From contig JAEWKC010000015.1 of assembly GCA_023386235.1 (NCBI GenBank), positions 1 through 42,080 of the forward strand: a stretch of 42,080 bases of DNA, in the 5' to 3' direction. The notes beneath the pieces were generated by a model. It was not told where the DNA came from. It worked only from the letters and a program-made list of their open reading frames with translations, and did no database searches. The DNA is from Bacteroidota bacterium (GTDB lineage Bacteria; Bacteroidota; Bacteroidia; Chitinophagales; Chitinophagaceae). The first letter of the stretch is position 1. The number at the start of each line of letters is the position of its first letter. Positions 33,201 through 41,399 of the stretch are shown in pieces. Both the position numbers and the translations under genes were made by a program.

Positions 33201-34119
33201 GCCTTTAGAAGAATACAGGATAGAAAAAGCATTTAACCAGGATCACCTGACCATTAAAACCGGTCTTATAACCGGCGGACCTGTAGACAGGATAAAATAT
33301 TTCGACGACAGCATTCTCGCCATTGGGGGCATCAAAGTAAATGACGCCACGCTGCGCACGGCCAAAGACAAAACTCAAACGGATACAGCCACACGAACCA
33401 AACCGCTTTTTACCCGGATGATTAAAAACATCCCCTCCAAAGTAGCTGTTGACAGCCTCGCTCTCAGCAATATGTATGTTGAATACTGGGAATTTACCGA
33501 TAAAACAGATACGTTAGTAATTATTCCCGTTTCTAATTTGCACGCGTCAATGTATCACATCAAAAATCATAACCTTACAACCTCTGACAGCTTACTAGTT
33601 TTTGCTAATGGAAATGTTTTGAATAAACTGCATACGCAGCTGAGCATACAACAATCATATACCGATACGCTGGATGGTTACAACATGCAGTTAAAAACCG
33701 GGCCTGTAGATTTAAAAGCATTTAACCGTTTATTGATACCTATAGCAGGTTTTGCCGTATCGCAAGGAATGCTTGACAGCCTTACCATGACCGCTTTTGC
33801 CAACAACGATTATGCGAAAGGCGAAATGAAAATGTATTACGAGAATTTAAAGCTGCAAATACTGGATAAGAAAGATTTGCCTAATCAAAAATTCTATCAC
33901 AAGCTGGCCAGCTGGCTGGCAAACCTGCTCGTTATCCGAACCAATAATAATGGAAAAGCATCTCCCGTTTTTGCCGAAAGATTAAAAGAAAAATCCGCCA
34001 TCAACCAAATTATCAAAGCCGCGCTGAGCGGGCTTAAATCCAGTGTAGGGCTGCCCGGCGCTAAAAGACAGGAAAGAAAATATTTTAAAACAATAAATAG
34101 TGAAGCTGTAAAGCAGTGA
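30238..34119 (+). CDS. Large AsmA-like membrane-anchored protein
   Basis: A 1293-residue protein with a strongly basic N-terminus (KKKINLRELKLKKLRLKRIR), one transmembrane helix at about 23-46 (FRVILIVLGIVATVLIAFNF) and a very long periplasmic part. Alternating segments of the type SDRLTIKAIGFLPLL and IDSIHIYSPDVIV, repeated along the chain, recall AsmA/TamB-like or repeating beta-groove lipid-transport proteins, in which RLxI..I.V strands and ..IHI..P.V turns recur. Such proteins bridge inner and outer membranes and move phospholipids. This specific protein has no named family in my reading. The start is TTG at 30238. Codon use is like its neighbours and no frame breaks are seen. Confidence 0.78.
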   Translation: MKKKINLRELKLKKLRLKRIRFRVILIVLGIVATVLIAFNFWFLDHSERALERIVERQSKGNIELVVEEFNFNWITNHIELKNAVLRTKDSTAATQYLFKSDRLTIKAIGFLPLLFNRILIDSIHIYSPDVIVTKVQETANRVKDTTINSEDFSVAKEIGRVTNTINNAIRELKINRFILDNGSFSLLDKVKPNETPFLVDNIDIRLYNLQVDSTSIAKTEQKQQLQFTDEIAIETSNQNIIFPGGTNFLSFKNFKVTLRDQKVTFDSCTYRSIKGDSSRTAANIFFDELKLTGIDFNAFYSSELIKADSVFCLNPDVFLDVDAVENKQAKNGGEIPKIDSVIKSLFGDLQLNHLIVRNADINVNTYRKGNVNKFVSKDNQIEIEGFSIDRKAAKPVNIDRFLLYLYNYKTTLNDGKYAFAFDSLKFLDKSLNLYNFSFQEYANRNRIKNLMMDKFELRDISWEALIYENRFEAKNAHFFNPNIELTTGQGNNKQPKNIFETLNSIDESMNLNDLRIVNGDILVHLKNGGRLQLYNTDLSLYPNELTSSTRIKNLQRSVEHLSTQKLVFSKSNTNVVLNNLKLANNNNGLTAADLYFKNKNINASLNGILINTVLLDEYENEIELNGLRWNNARVSVKNTRQNDNTGKQASAGSAISMNDIRGRNTRLSIDNGKQNIDGYFEVLDVDKVALLPDQKPAIFGLQFQGRDFIIRNPVQLLSIGRMHISDNSNSVINDITYRKVDAKDSILGTIPQVTIIPDITQIINGNIHVNNIVVDKPEVYARLGRKDSTKQSKENNTTLSFGSVLVKQPNVQLVLEGKEPSFISWQGDKYESYVQVNNFQSGKKIPASADLLKIYLTYFEFINSKSKRIATNDNKLNLEFENILFEKDDEDSLHWRTTANILSLDQLKFDSLGKKNITVTLDKGDVRNITLNSRYPKAGDIIKNSTDLLMTGTSGSVNAVNNFLRWDNLQYKNGYFSIDSFRMQPHQPLEEYRIEKAFNQDHLTIKTGLITGGPVDRIKYFDDSILAIGGIKVNDATLRTAKDKTQTDTATRTKPLFTRMIKNIPSKVAVDSLALSNMYVEYWEFTDKTDTLVIIPVSNLHASMYHIKNHNLTTSDSLLVFANGNVLNKLHTQLSIQQSYTDTLDGYNMQLKTGPVDLKAFNRLLIPIAGFAVSQGMLDSLTMTAFANNDYAKGEMKMYYENLKLQILDKKDLPNQKFYHKLASWLANLLVIRTNNNGKASPVFAERLKEKSAINQIIKAALSGLKSSVGLPGAKRQERKYFKTINSEAVKQ

Positions 34120-34161
34120 TCGATTTAAAAAATTAATTTTTTCAGGCAAAAAAATGAAAAG

Positions 34162-34191
34162 GAAGCTATTGTAGCTTCTGTTCGTTTTTTT
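34162..34191. terminator. Terminator hairpin between convergent genes
   Basis: GAAGCTA (34162-34168) and TAGCTTC (34172-34178) pair perfectly around TTG, followed by TGTTCG and a run of seven T. The mirror A-rich side means it could also end the metallopeptidase transcript coming from the right. Confidence 0.72.
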
Positions 34192-34217
34192 GTTTATACT
34201 GTTTATAAATTACTCTT

Positions 34218-35084
34218 CTAGTTCAGATCACCGCCAAAAGTATCTCCCTGGCTCAAATCGCCCGACTGATAACCGCGTTTAAACCAGTAAACGCGCTGCG
34301 CGGAACTGCCATGCGTAAAGGATTCGGGTACCACATATCCCTGCATTTGTTTTTGCAAGTTATCGTCGCCAATAGCGTTAGCCGCCTGTAAAGCTGCCTC
34401 TATATCGCCCGGCTCTAAGCCAATGGTACCGTTCTTTTCGGCGTAGTGTGTCCACAAGCCTGCCAGAAAATCGGCCTGCAATTCCAGCTTTACCGAAAGT
34501 TGATTATATTGTTCCTGGCTTAATCTTCTTCTGGCAGCATCCAGCTGGCGCGTAATGCCCAACAGGTTTTGCACATGATGCCCTACCTCGTGCGCTACCA
34601 CATACGATTGTGCCAGGTCTCCAGGCGCATTAAATCTCCTTGCCAGTTCATTAAAAAATGCCAGATCAATATAAACGCCTCCATCCGCCGGGCAGTAAAA
34701 CGGTCCCGATGCAGAAGAGCCCTGACCACAAGCGGTAGAAGTAGCACCATCAAACAGCACAAAAGTAGGCTCCTGGTATTGCCTGTTTAATTGATTGGTA
34801 AATACCTGGGTCCAGATGTCGTTAGCACTGTTAAAAGTTCTGTTGGCGTGTAAAGCCGCGGGTGTTTTAGCCAGTTCTTCTTTCGTAGTGGCCACATCGG
34901 TTTGCTCTGTGGGCGCTACCTGATCCGCCATACCCAAAAACGACAAGGGATTTTGTCCTAACAGTAAGGCTATGATTACGGCTATAATAGTACCAATACC
35001 ACCAAAAGCCAGACCGCGCCCGCCGCTGCTGCCCCTTCTGTCTTGCGTGTTTCTTGTAGTATCGTTAGGGTTTAACCATTTCAT
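34218..35084 (-). CDS. Neutral zinc metallopeptidase (YpfJ/KPN_02809 family)
   Basis: A 288-residue membrane-anchored metallopeptidase. The N-terminus MKWLNPNDTTRNTQDRR is followed by a transmembrane helix (about 27-43, IGTIIAVIIALLLGQNP). The zinc motif HEVGH is at 165-169 and ELQAD at 201-205 supplies the third ligand. A conserved CGQGSSASGPFYCPADGGVY (119-138) with two cysteines precedes it, as in the family. The frame is open up to 35138, but the ATG at 35084 gives the canonical start and the family N-terminus. The catalytic part should face the periplasm. Substrates are unknown. It converges with the AsmA-like gene. Confidence 0.92.
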   Translation of the reverse strand: MKWLNPNDTTRNTQDRRGSSGGRGLAFGGIGTIIAVIIALLLGQNPLSFLGMADQVAPTEQTDVATTKEELAKTPAALHANRTFNSANDIWTQVFTNQLNRQYQEPTFVLFDGATSTACGQGSSASGPFYCPADGGVYIDLAFFNELARRFNAPGDLAQSYVVAHEVGHHVQNLLGITRQLDAARRRLSQEQYNQLSVKLELQADFLAGLWTHYAEKNGTIGLEPGDIEAALQAANAIGDDNLQKQMQGYVVPESFTHGSSAQRVYWFKRGYQSGDLSQGDTFGGDLN

Positions 35085-35287
35085 TTCGTATAAGTTTTGT
35101 GAGAATGTAAAATTGTATATTTTTTTGAATACAGCCAATTTTTATGCCAAACAAAGCATGATGATATTTTTAAAGGAGTAAGATTTGGTAGTTGTTTTCG
35201 TTGGGATTCTGTAACCCGGCAAATCCTGTATACTTTCCCCAATTCATTAATAATACACTCGTATGACAATTTAAAACGATTGGTTGG

Positions 35288-35317
35288 TTTGAAATACTTT
35301 ACATTTTTGTACATTTG
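35288..35317 (+). promoter_or_regulatory. Best-matching Bacteroidota promoter in the window, before the suf genes
   Basis: TTTG at 35288-35291 (-33) and TACATTTG at 35310-35317 (-7) are separated by 18 bases, close to the 19-21 expected. The predicted start near 35325 leaves a leader of about 36 bases before the A-type carrier. Confidence 0.72.
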
Positions 35318-35360
35318 CATCACACTTAATAGTGCTTATATTTTTTTAACCAAAACAATT

Positions 35361-35687
35361 ATGATAACTGTTTCTGAAGCTGCAAAAAATTATATTTCAG
35401 ATTTAATGCTGCAAAAAGATCTGGGCGCCGATGCTTTTGTAAGAGTAGGCGTAAAAGGTGGCGGATGCTCCGGTCTGGAGTATCAGCTGGATTTTGATAC
35501 ACAAATGAAACCCGAAGACGAATCGTACCAGGATAAAGGAATAAAAGTAGTGGTAGACAAAAAAAGCCTGCTCTACCTTTTTGGCACCGAGCTGGACTAC
35601 ACGGGCGGACTAAACGGCAAAGGTTTATTTTTTAATAATCCTAATGCTACCCGCACCTGTAGCTGCGGCGAAAGTTTTGCAGTATAA
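35361..35687 (+). CDS. A-type Fe-S carrier protein (SufA/IscA/ErpA family)
   Basis: A 108-residue protein that receives Fe-S clusters from the SUF scaffold and passes them to apoproteins. The three conserved cysteines are present: Cys36 in GGGCSGLEY, and Cys100 and Cys102 in TCSCGESF. The ATG at 35361 gives the standard MITVSEAAK start; the frame is open upstream to 35280 but without family resemblance, and a good promoter lies there. It is the first gene of the suf cluster, 90 bases ahead of sufB. Confidence 0.95.
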   Translation: MITVSEAAKNYISDLMLQKDLGADAFVRVGVKGGGCSGLEYQLDFDTQMKPEDESYQDKGIKVVVDKKSLLYLFGTELDYTGGLNGKGLFFNNPNATRTCSCGESFAV

Positions 35688-35777
35688 ATAAGATGATGAG
35701 CTCATTAAGAAAATTTAAAATTAAAAAACTGCTTTAAATACCTTCCTCCTCCCCGGAGATGGAGAAGCAAAAATATT

Positions 35778-37256
35778 ATGGCTGAAAAAGACGATATATT
35801 ATTAGACGAGATCACCAGTAAAGAATACGAGTTTGGCTTTTCTACAAATATTGATATGGACGTATTGCCGCCCGGACTAAATGAAGGCGTGATCAGATTT
35901 CTTTCTGCAAAGAAAGAAGAGCCCGAATGGATGCTCAACTGGCGACTGAAAGCTTTTGAACTATTCAAAAAACTTTCTATGCCCAAATGGCAGAACTTTA
36001 AAATGCCCGATATAGATTTTCAGGCTGTTTCTTACTACGCAGCGCCTAAAAGCAAGACTAAATACGATAGCTTGGACGAAGTAGACCCCGAATTGCTGGA
36101 AACTTTTGAAAAACTGGGCATTCCGCTCAATGAAAGAAAAATACTGGCAGGCGTAAAAGAATCAGAGGAAGATCGTCCGAAAGTAGCCGTAGACGCGGTT
36201 TTCGACAGCGTATCGGTAAAAACCACCTACCAGGAAGAACTAAAAAAACATGGTATCATCTTCTGCCCTATCAGCGAAGCTATTAAAAATCATCCCGAAC
36301 TGGTGCAGAAATATTTGAGTTCCGTGGTACCGCAATCCGATAATGTTTTCGCGGCGTTGAACTCAGCTGTTTTTTCCGACGGTTCATTTGTATACATTCC
36401 CAAAGGCGTTCGTTGTCCTATGGAGTTGTCTACTTATTTCCGTATCAACACCATGAATACCGGCCAGTTTGAGCGTACACTAATCATAGCCGACGAAGGA
36501 AGCTATGTAAGTTATTTAGAAGGTTGTACGGCACCGCAGCGTGATGAAAACCAATTGCACGCCGCTGTTGTAGAACTCATAGCTATGGAAAACGCCGAGA
36601 TAAAATATTCTACCGTACAAAACTGGTATCCCGGCGATAAGGACGGAAAAGGGGGCATCTACAACTTTGTTACCAAACGTGGAGCTTGTCGTGGCGCCAA
36701 TGCAAAGATATCCTGGACACAGGTAGAAACGGGTTCTTCCATCACCTGGAAATATCCCAGCGTAATTTTGCAGGGCGATAATTCCGTAGGTGAATTTTAT
36801 TCGGTGGCTGTTACTAAAAATCATCAGATTGCAGATACAGGTACCAAAATGATCCATATAGGAAAAAATACCAAAAGCAGAATTATCTCAAAAGGTATAT
36901 CTGCCGGCGAAGGACAAAACTCTTATCGAGGTCTGGTGGCAATGGGCAGAAACGCGGAATTTGCCAGAAATTTTACACAGTGCGATTCCTTGTTGATTGG
37001 CGACAGGTGCGGTGCGCATACCTTTCCCTATATTGAAAGTAAAAACAATACAGCTATGGTAGAGCACGAAGCTACCACCTCTAAAATTGGTGAAGACCAG
37101 ATATTTTATCTTAATCAAAGAGGGATCGATACAGAACAGGCCGTAGCGTTGATTGTAAACGGTTATGCCAAGGAAGTGCTGAACCAACTGCCTATGGAGT
37201 TTGCAGTGGAGGCGCAAAAACTCTTGAGCCTTACGCTGGAAGGAAGTGTGGGATAA
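35778..37256 (+). CDS. sufB: Fe-S cluster assembly protein SufB
   Basis: A 492-residue SufB, the scaffold on which SufBC2D builds Fe-S clusters in the cytoplasm, receiving sulfur from SufS/SufE. Typical family segments include VFAALNSAVFSDGSFVYIPKG (approximately, around residue 190), STYFRINTMNTGQFERTLII, and YLNQRGIDTEQAVALIVNGY near the end. The ATG is preceded by a GGAGATGGAGAAG tract that could be a weak ribosome site. SufC begins 74 bases downstream. Length and segments are normal and nothing is missing. Confidence 0.97.
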   Translation: MAEKDDILLDEITSKEYEFGFSTNIDMDVLPPGLNEGVIRFLSAKKEEPEWMLNWRLKAFELFKKLSMPKWQNFKMPDIDFQAVSYYAAPKSKTKYDSLDEVDPELLETFEKLGIPLNERKILAGVKESEEDRPKVAVDAVFDSVSVKTTYQEELKKHGIIFCPISEAIKNHPELVQKYLSSVVPQSDNVFAALNSAVFSDGSFVYIPKGVRCPMELSTYFRINTMNTGQFERTLIIADEGSYVSYLEGCTAPQRDENQLHAAVVELIAMENAEIKYSTVQNWYPGDKDGKGGIYNFVTKRGACRGANAKISWTQVETGSSITWKYPSVILQGDNSVGEFYSVAVTKNHQIADTGTKMIHIGKNTKSRIISKGISAGEGQNSYRGLVAMGRNAEFARNFTQCDSLLIGDRCGAHTFPYIESKNNTAMVEHEATTSKIGEDQIFYLNQRGIDTEQAVALIVNGYAKEVLNQLPMEFAVEAQKLLSLTLEGSVG

Positions 37257-37330
37257 ATAAAAAAACTATTAAAACAAAAATAAAACTTACGACTACAGTG
37301 TGCAACCTGTAATCTGAAATTAAAGAAAAT

Positions 37331-38071
37331 ATGCTTACTATTAAAAACTTACACGCGGGTGTTGAAGATAAACAAATTCTAAAAGGCATCAATCTGGAAG
37401 TGAATGCAGGTGAGGTACATGCCATTATGGGTCCCAACGGATCGGGAAAAAGCTCTCTGGCCTCAGTACTGGCAGGAAGAGAAAATTTTGAAGTAACGGA
37501 AGGAGAAGTATTGTTGCAGGGCAAAGACCTGCTAGACCTTTCACCGGAAGACAGAGCGCGCGAAGGTGTTTTTCTTGCCTTTCAATACCCTATAGAAATT
37601 CCGGGGGTTTCCAACATTAATTTCTTAAGAACGGCATTAAATGAAATTCGCGCCTATCACGGGCAAGATCCTTTAGACGCCAAAACATTCTTACAATTAG
37701 CCAAAGAAAAGCAGCAATTGGTAGAGTTCGATGCAAAGCTGGTCAATCGTTCGTTAAACGAAGGATTCTCCGGAGGCGAAAAGAAAAGAAATGAAATTTT
37801 TCAATTGGCGATGCTCAATCCTAAATTATCCATCCTCGACGAAACAGACTCAGGACTGGACATTGACGCTTTAAGAATTGTAGCAAATGGCGTAAACAAG
37901 CTGCGCTCTAGCGAAAACGCTTTTGTTTTAATTACACACTACCAAAGACTTTTAGACTATATAATTCCCGACTTTGTACACGTACTTTTCGATGGGCAGA
38001 TTATCAAATCCGGCACAAAAGAACTGGCGCTGGAATTAGAAGAGAAAGGTTACGACTGGCTGATTAAATAG
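37331..38071 (+). CDS. sufC: Fe-S cluster assembly ATPase SufC
   Basis: A 246-residue ABC-type ATPase that energises SufBCD. Walker A GPNGSGKS is at 34-41, the ABC signature FSGGE at 146-150 and Walker B LSILDETDSGLD at 166-177. The KKRNE after the signature is the SufC hallmark. It lacks membrane segments, as expected of this soluble subunit. A 120-base spacer to sufD is longer than between the other genes and contains GTAAA/TTTAC, but no clear terminator. Confidence 0.98.
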   Translation: MLTIKNLHAGVEDKQILKGINLEVNAGEVHAIMGPNGSGKSSLASVLAGRENFEVTEGEVLLQGKDLLDLSPEDRAREGVFLAFQYPIEIPGVSNINFLRTALNEIRAYHGQDPLDAKTFLQLAKEKQQLVEFDAKLVNRSLNEGFSGGEKKRNEIFQLAMLNPKLSILDETDSGLDIDALRIVANGVNKLRSSENAFVLITHYQRLLDYIIPDFVHVLFDGQIIKSGTKELALELEEKGYDWLIK

Positions 38072-38191
38072 TGAAAAAACTGGAAAAGCAATAATCTGGA
38101 AATTTGTGTATCTGAATATGTAAAGCAATATTTTACGCAAAAATCCATCGCCCAATATTCACTATTCATTATTAAATATTAATTAAAAAAA

Positions 38192-39490
38192 ATGTCTTTA
38201 TACGAATCGCTTATTCAGCATTTTAATATAGAAGAAACTACAGAATCATCCTCTTTAGCGGCTTTGAGGACCAATGCTTTCGATATTTTTAAAGCAAACA
38301 ACTTCCCTACCGTAAAAAACGAAGAGTGGCGTTTCACTAATATTCAACCCTATGTAAGCGAAAGCTACAACACGGCATTGGCAGAAAGCGCAGACCCGCA
38401 AAAAGTACAGCAAGGCATCAAAGATTTATCCATCAGCCACCTGGAGGCTTATCGGCTGGTGATTGTAAACGGCAACATAGATTATACACACTCTCAATTG
38501 CCTTCCCACGATAAGTTTTTTATCCATCTTACCAAAGATATGCTGAGCGATGAAAACTTCGTGAAAAAAATCAACCATCAACTCCCGATAGATAAATTTC
38601 CTTTTGCCGCACTTAACACAGCCTTCTTTAAAAGCGGCTATTTCTTCGACGTAAAAAAAGGATGCTACTTAGATAAGCCCATAGAAATCATGCACATCTA
38701 TTCGGGCGAAACAGACACCATAGTACAGCCAAGAAATATTATTTATCTGGAGAATGATTCTCAAGCCGAAATTATAGAATCGTTTATCTGTTTGGATGAT
38801 TATAAATATTTTGTAAACAGCGTAACCGAAATTCATGTAGAAAGCAACGCGAGATGCAGCCACGCCATATTTCAGAAAAATAAAAAAGGGCAGCGCTTTG
38901 TAAAGCACGTGCAGGTAACACAGCAGCAAGACAGCCATTACGACAACTATACCATCACGATTCCCGAGGCCGATATTGTACGCAATAATTTAAACGTAGT
39001 GCTCGACGGAAAAAATACAGAAACGCACATGTACGGGTTGTACCTGGTGGGCGACGGACAGCTGGTAGACAATCATTCGCTTGTAGATCACAGGCATCCT
39101 AACTGCGAAAGCAATCAACTGTACAAAGGTGTTATCCTGGAAGGTGGCAAAGGCGTTTTTAACGGTAAAATACATGTGCACCGGCCGGCACAAAAAACCA
39201 ATGCTTTTCAGCAAAACAATAATCTTTTGTTCGGCACTAATGCTCAGATCAATACCAAGCCTCAACTGGAAATTTTTGCCGATGATGTGAAGTGCAGCCA
39301 CGGCTCTACCATTGGCCAGTTCAATAAAGAATCTTTATTTTATCTGCAAACGCGCGGCATAGGCGAAGAAACCGCCAGAACCATGATGGTAAACGCGTTT
39401 GCTTTTGACGTAACACAAAAACTGCAAAACGAACCTTTGAGAAACTATATTAATCATTTAATTGAAGAAACAATAGCCAAGGCAAAATAA
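38192..39490 (+). CDS. sufD: Fe-S cluster assembly protein SufD
   Basis: A 432-residue SufD, a paralogue of SufB that forms the heterodimer with it and helps iron acquisition. The N-terminus holds NEEWRFTNIQPY (about residues 43-54), and the C-terminal beta-helix core has HRHPNCESNQLYKGVI, the KTNAFQQNNNLLFG stretch, CSHGSTIGQ and YLQTRGI, ending in a short helical part. His and Cys residues in DVKCSHGSTIG match the conserved position near the SufB-SufD interface. It closes the visible suf cluster; sufS and sufE, often next in Bacteroidota, do not follow. Confidence 0.97.
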   Translation: MSLYESLIQHFNIEETTESSSLAALRTNAFDIFKANNFPTVKNEEWRFTNIQPYVSESYNTALAESADPQKVQQGIKDLSISHLEAYRLVIVNGNIDYTHSQLPSHDKFFIHLTKDMLSDENFVKKINHQLPIDKFPFAALNTAFFKSGYFFDVKKGCYLDKPIEIMHIYSGETDTIVQPRNIIYLENDSQAEIIESFICLDDYKYFVNSVTEIHVESNARCSHAIFQKNKKGQRFVKHVQVTQQQDSHYDNYTITIPEADIVRNNLNVVLDGKNTETHMYGLYLVGDGQLVDNHSLVDHRHPNCESNQLYKGVILEGGKGVFNGKIHVHRPAQKTNAFQQNNNLLFGTNAQINTKPQLEIFADDVKCSHGSTIGQFNKESLFYLQTRGIGEETARTMMVNAFAFDVTQKLQNEPLRNYINHLIEETIAKAK

Positions 39491-39538
39491 TATTGATCAA
39501 TATTATGTGCTTAATAAGCTTAATTTAAAAGTCAACAT

Positions 39539-40009
39539 ATGAAGAGCCTTCTCTTTTTAGCCATATTTTGCATCACTCTATCCTGTACTACCCTGCTCAA
39601 AAGCAGCTGGCCGGCATCGTTGCCAAACGACCTTACAATCACTTATAAACGCGAAGGCGGTTATGCGCCTCGTTTTGAAAAATGCATTATCACAAAAGAA
39701 AAATGCAGCTATACTTATGAGTTTGGCAAAGACAAATACGCGTTTGATTTTGTACTTCCCGAAAGGGAAATACAACTACTGTATAATGTTTTAAGGAGAA
39801 ATAACTTTGAACAGATCGAGGAAGACGACAAGAAAATCTACGATCATATTTATGAAATAATAGAGGTAGAAATAAACAATAAAAAAATTGTCAAAACCGA
39901 TAAAGTCGGCATCCGTATGGCATCAGCTCTTCAGTGGCAAAACAGTCTGCAAAGTATTACCAGGATCATTGCAAGAGAAAAAGAAAAAAGAAATATCATT
40001 ACCCATTAG
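39539..40009 (+). CDS. Small lipoprotein of unknown function
   Basis: A 156-residue protein with a lipoprotein signal MKSLLFLAIFCITLSC (lipobox TLSC, lipidated Cys about 16). The mature part is alternately beta-like (DLTITYKREGGYAPRFEKCI) and helical (REIQLLYNVLRRNNFEQIEE), with two more cysteines at about 48 and 54 that could pair. It begins 48 bases after sufD in the same direction but has no link to Fe-S assembly that I can see. No family recognised; it has a resemblance only to generic Bacteroidota lipoproteins. Confidence 0.75.
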   Translation: MKSLLFLAIFCITLSCTTLLKSSWPASLPNDLTITYKREGGYAPRFEKCIITKEKCSYTYEFGKDKYAFDFVLPEREIQLLYNVLRRNNFEQIEEDDKKIYDHIYEIIEVEINNKKIVKTDKVGIRMASALQWQNSLQSITRIIAREKEKRNIITH

Positions 40010-40126
40010 CATTTATTGCGCACTTATCACATAATAAATATATTGTCATAGGCTGCCAGCATATTTATTGATAAACTGTTGGCAAGATTGAGATCATAAA
40101 GTAAAAGAAGTAAATTTATTTTTACT

Positions 40127-40134
40127 TAGCTTTG
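40127..40134 (+). promoter_or_regulatory. Putative -7 element of the AI-2E family gene
   Basis: TAGCTTTG matches TAnnTTTG, 18 bases before the ATG at 40152. Confidence 0.45.
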
Positions 40135-40151
40135 ATGATTAATATATACCT

Positions 40152-41369
40152 ATGGCATTATTCGGCAACAGATTTAACAAACGCTCCCTGATTCACAACA
40201 CCTGGACAATTACCGCTATTGTATTACTTTGCCTGCTGGTAGCCGGCCTGTTTATTTATACTTTCAACGTAAGCCTGTTGTTGATGGCAGGCATTGTGCT
40301 GGCGGTTTATTTAAGATTAATTACCGATAAACTTAAAAGATGGACAAAGTGGAAGGATGGTATTTGTTACTTATTATCCATTGTGATAACACTGTTGCTG
40401 TTAACTGCTTTATTTTGGGGAATAGGTACAAAAATACAGGATCAATACACCCAATTGCAAAAGCAATGGCCTACCATGAAGGAGAATCTTACTTCCTACA
40501 TTCAGAAATACCCGATGCTGCAAAATGTTTCAGAAAAAGTTTTGGGAGCCAATACGGTCAACAATTTTATGAAAGACTCCGCCGACTCAATCGGTAAGCA
40601 AAATAACAAGGCGGATACTACCATTCAAAAACAAAATACAGATACCACTGCCGCGCAGGCAACCTCATCACCCACAGCCGTCAACAGCTCTTCTGACACC
40701 TCTTTCAACCAAAAAGGAAATTCGTGGATATCGTCTTTATTCAGATCTACTTTTGGTTTTTTAGGAGATATGTATACCATCTTATTTTTGGGAATATTTT
40801 TATCCGCTGCACCTAAAGATTATGTAAACGGCATGGTGGCGTTGTTGCCCCAACGAGGCCGCGAGAAAGGCAGAGCTACACTGGAACGCATAGGTGATAA
40901 CCTGCGCAAATGGTTTAAAGGCATGGTATTTAGCGTACTCATTACATTTGCCCTTACCGCTATAGGCTTATTGCTGTTAAAACAGGATCTATGGCTGATA
41001 CTGGCTATCAGCGCGGGCTTGCTGACCTTTATACCCAATTTTGGCCCTATCATCGCGCTAATTCCAGCCGTGCTAATAGGCCTTTTACAAGGACCGGAAA
41101 CAGCCTTATATATAGCCTTGTTGTACATCGGCGTTCAACTAGTGGAAAGTAATTTTATTACGCCTTTCATTCAAAAGAAAATGCTTGATACTCCTCCTGC
41201 TTTGTTGCTTTTTTTTCAAATGATAATGGGTGTGATAAGTGCCGGATGGGGTGTGGTAATGGCTACGCCATTGCTTGTAGTAATTATGACTTTGGTACAG
41301 GAATTGTACATGAAACATTCTACAAAAAATGACGAAGAGGAGAAGACAAACGAAAATATAACTAAGTAA
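40152..41369 (+). CDS. AI-2E family transporter (PerM/YdiK-like)
   Basis: A 405-residue inner-membrane protein. About seven to eight hydrophobic segments are visible, two near the N-terminus (TITAIVLLCLLVAGLFIYTF and the next). A hydrophilic Ser/Thr/Gln-rich stretch at about 150-195 interrupts the periplasmic domain and looks like a lineage-specific insertion. The family-defining end has YIALLYIGVQLVESNFITPF and the following LDTPPALLLFFQMIMGVI. Members are exporters or permeases of uncertain substrates; the AI-2 name is historical for some. It is followed by the broken amidohydrolase 30 bases later. Confidence 0.92.
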   Translation: MALFGNRFNKRSLIHNTWTITAIVLLCLLVAGLFIYTFNVSLLLMAGIVLAVYLRLITDKLKRWTKWKDGICYLLSIVITLLLLTALFWGIGTKIQDQYTQLQKQWPTMKENLTSYIQKYPMLQNVSEKVLGANTVNNFMKDSADSIGKQNNKADTTIQKQNTDTTAAQATSSPTAVNSSSDTSFNQKGNSWISSLFRSTFGFLGDMYTILFLGIFLSAAPKDYVNGMVALLPQRGREKGRATLERIGDNLRKWFKGMVFSVLITFALTAIGLLLLKQDLWLILAISAGLLTFIPNFGPIIALIPAVLIGLLQGPETALYIALLYIGVQLVESNFITPFIQKKMLDTPPALLLFFQMIMGVISAGWGVVMATPLLVVIMTLVQELYMKHSTKNDEEEKTNENITK

Positions 41370-41399
41370 ATTTTTTACCAGACTTACATTGTATTGAAT

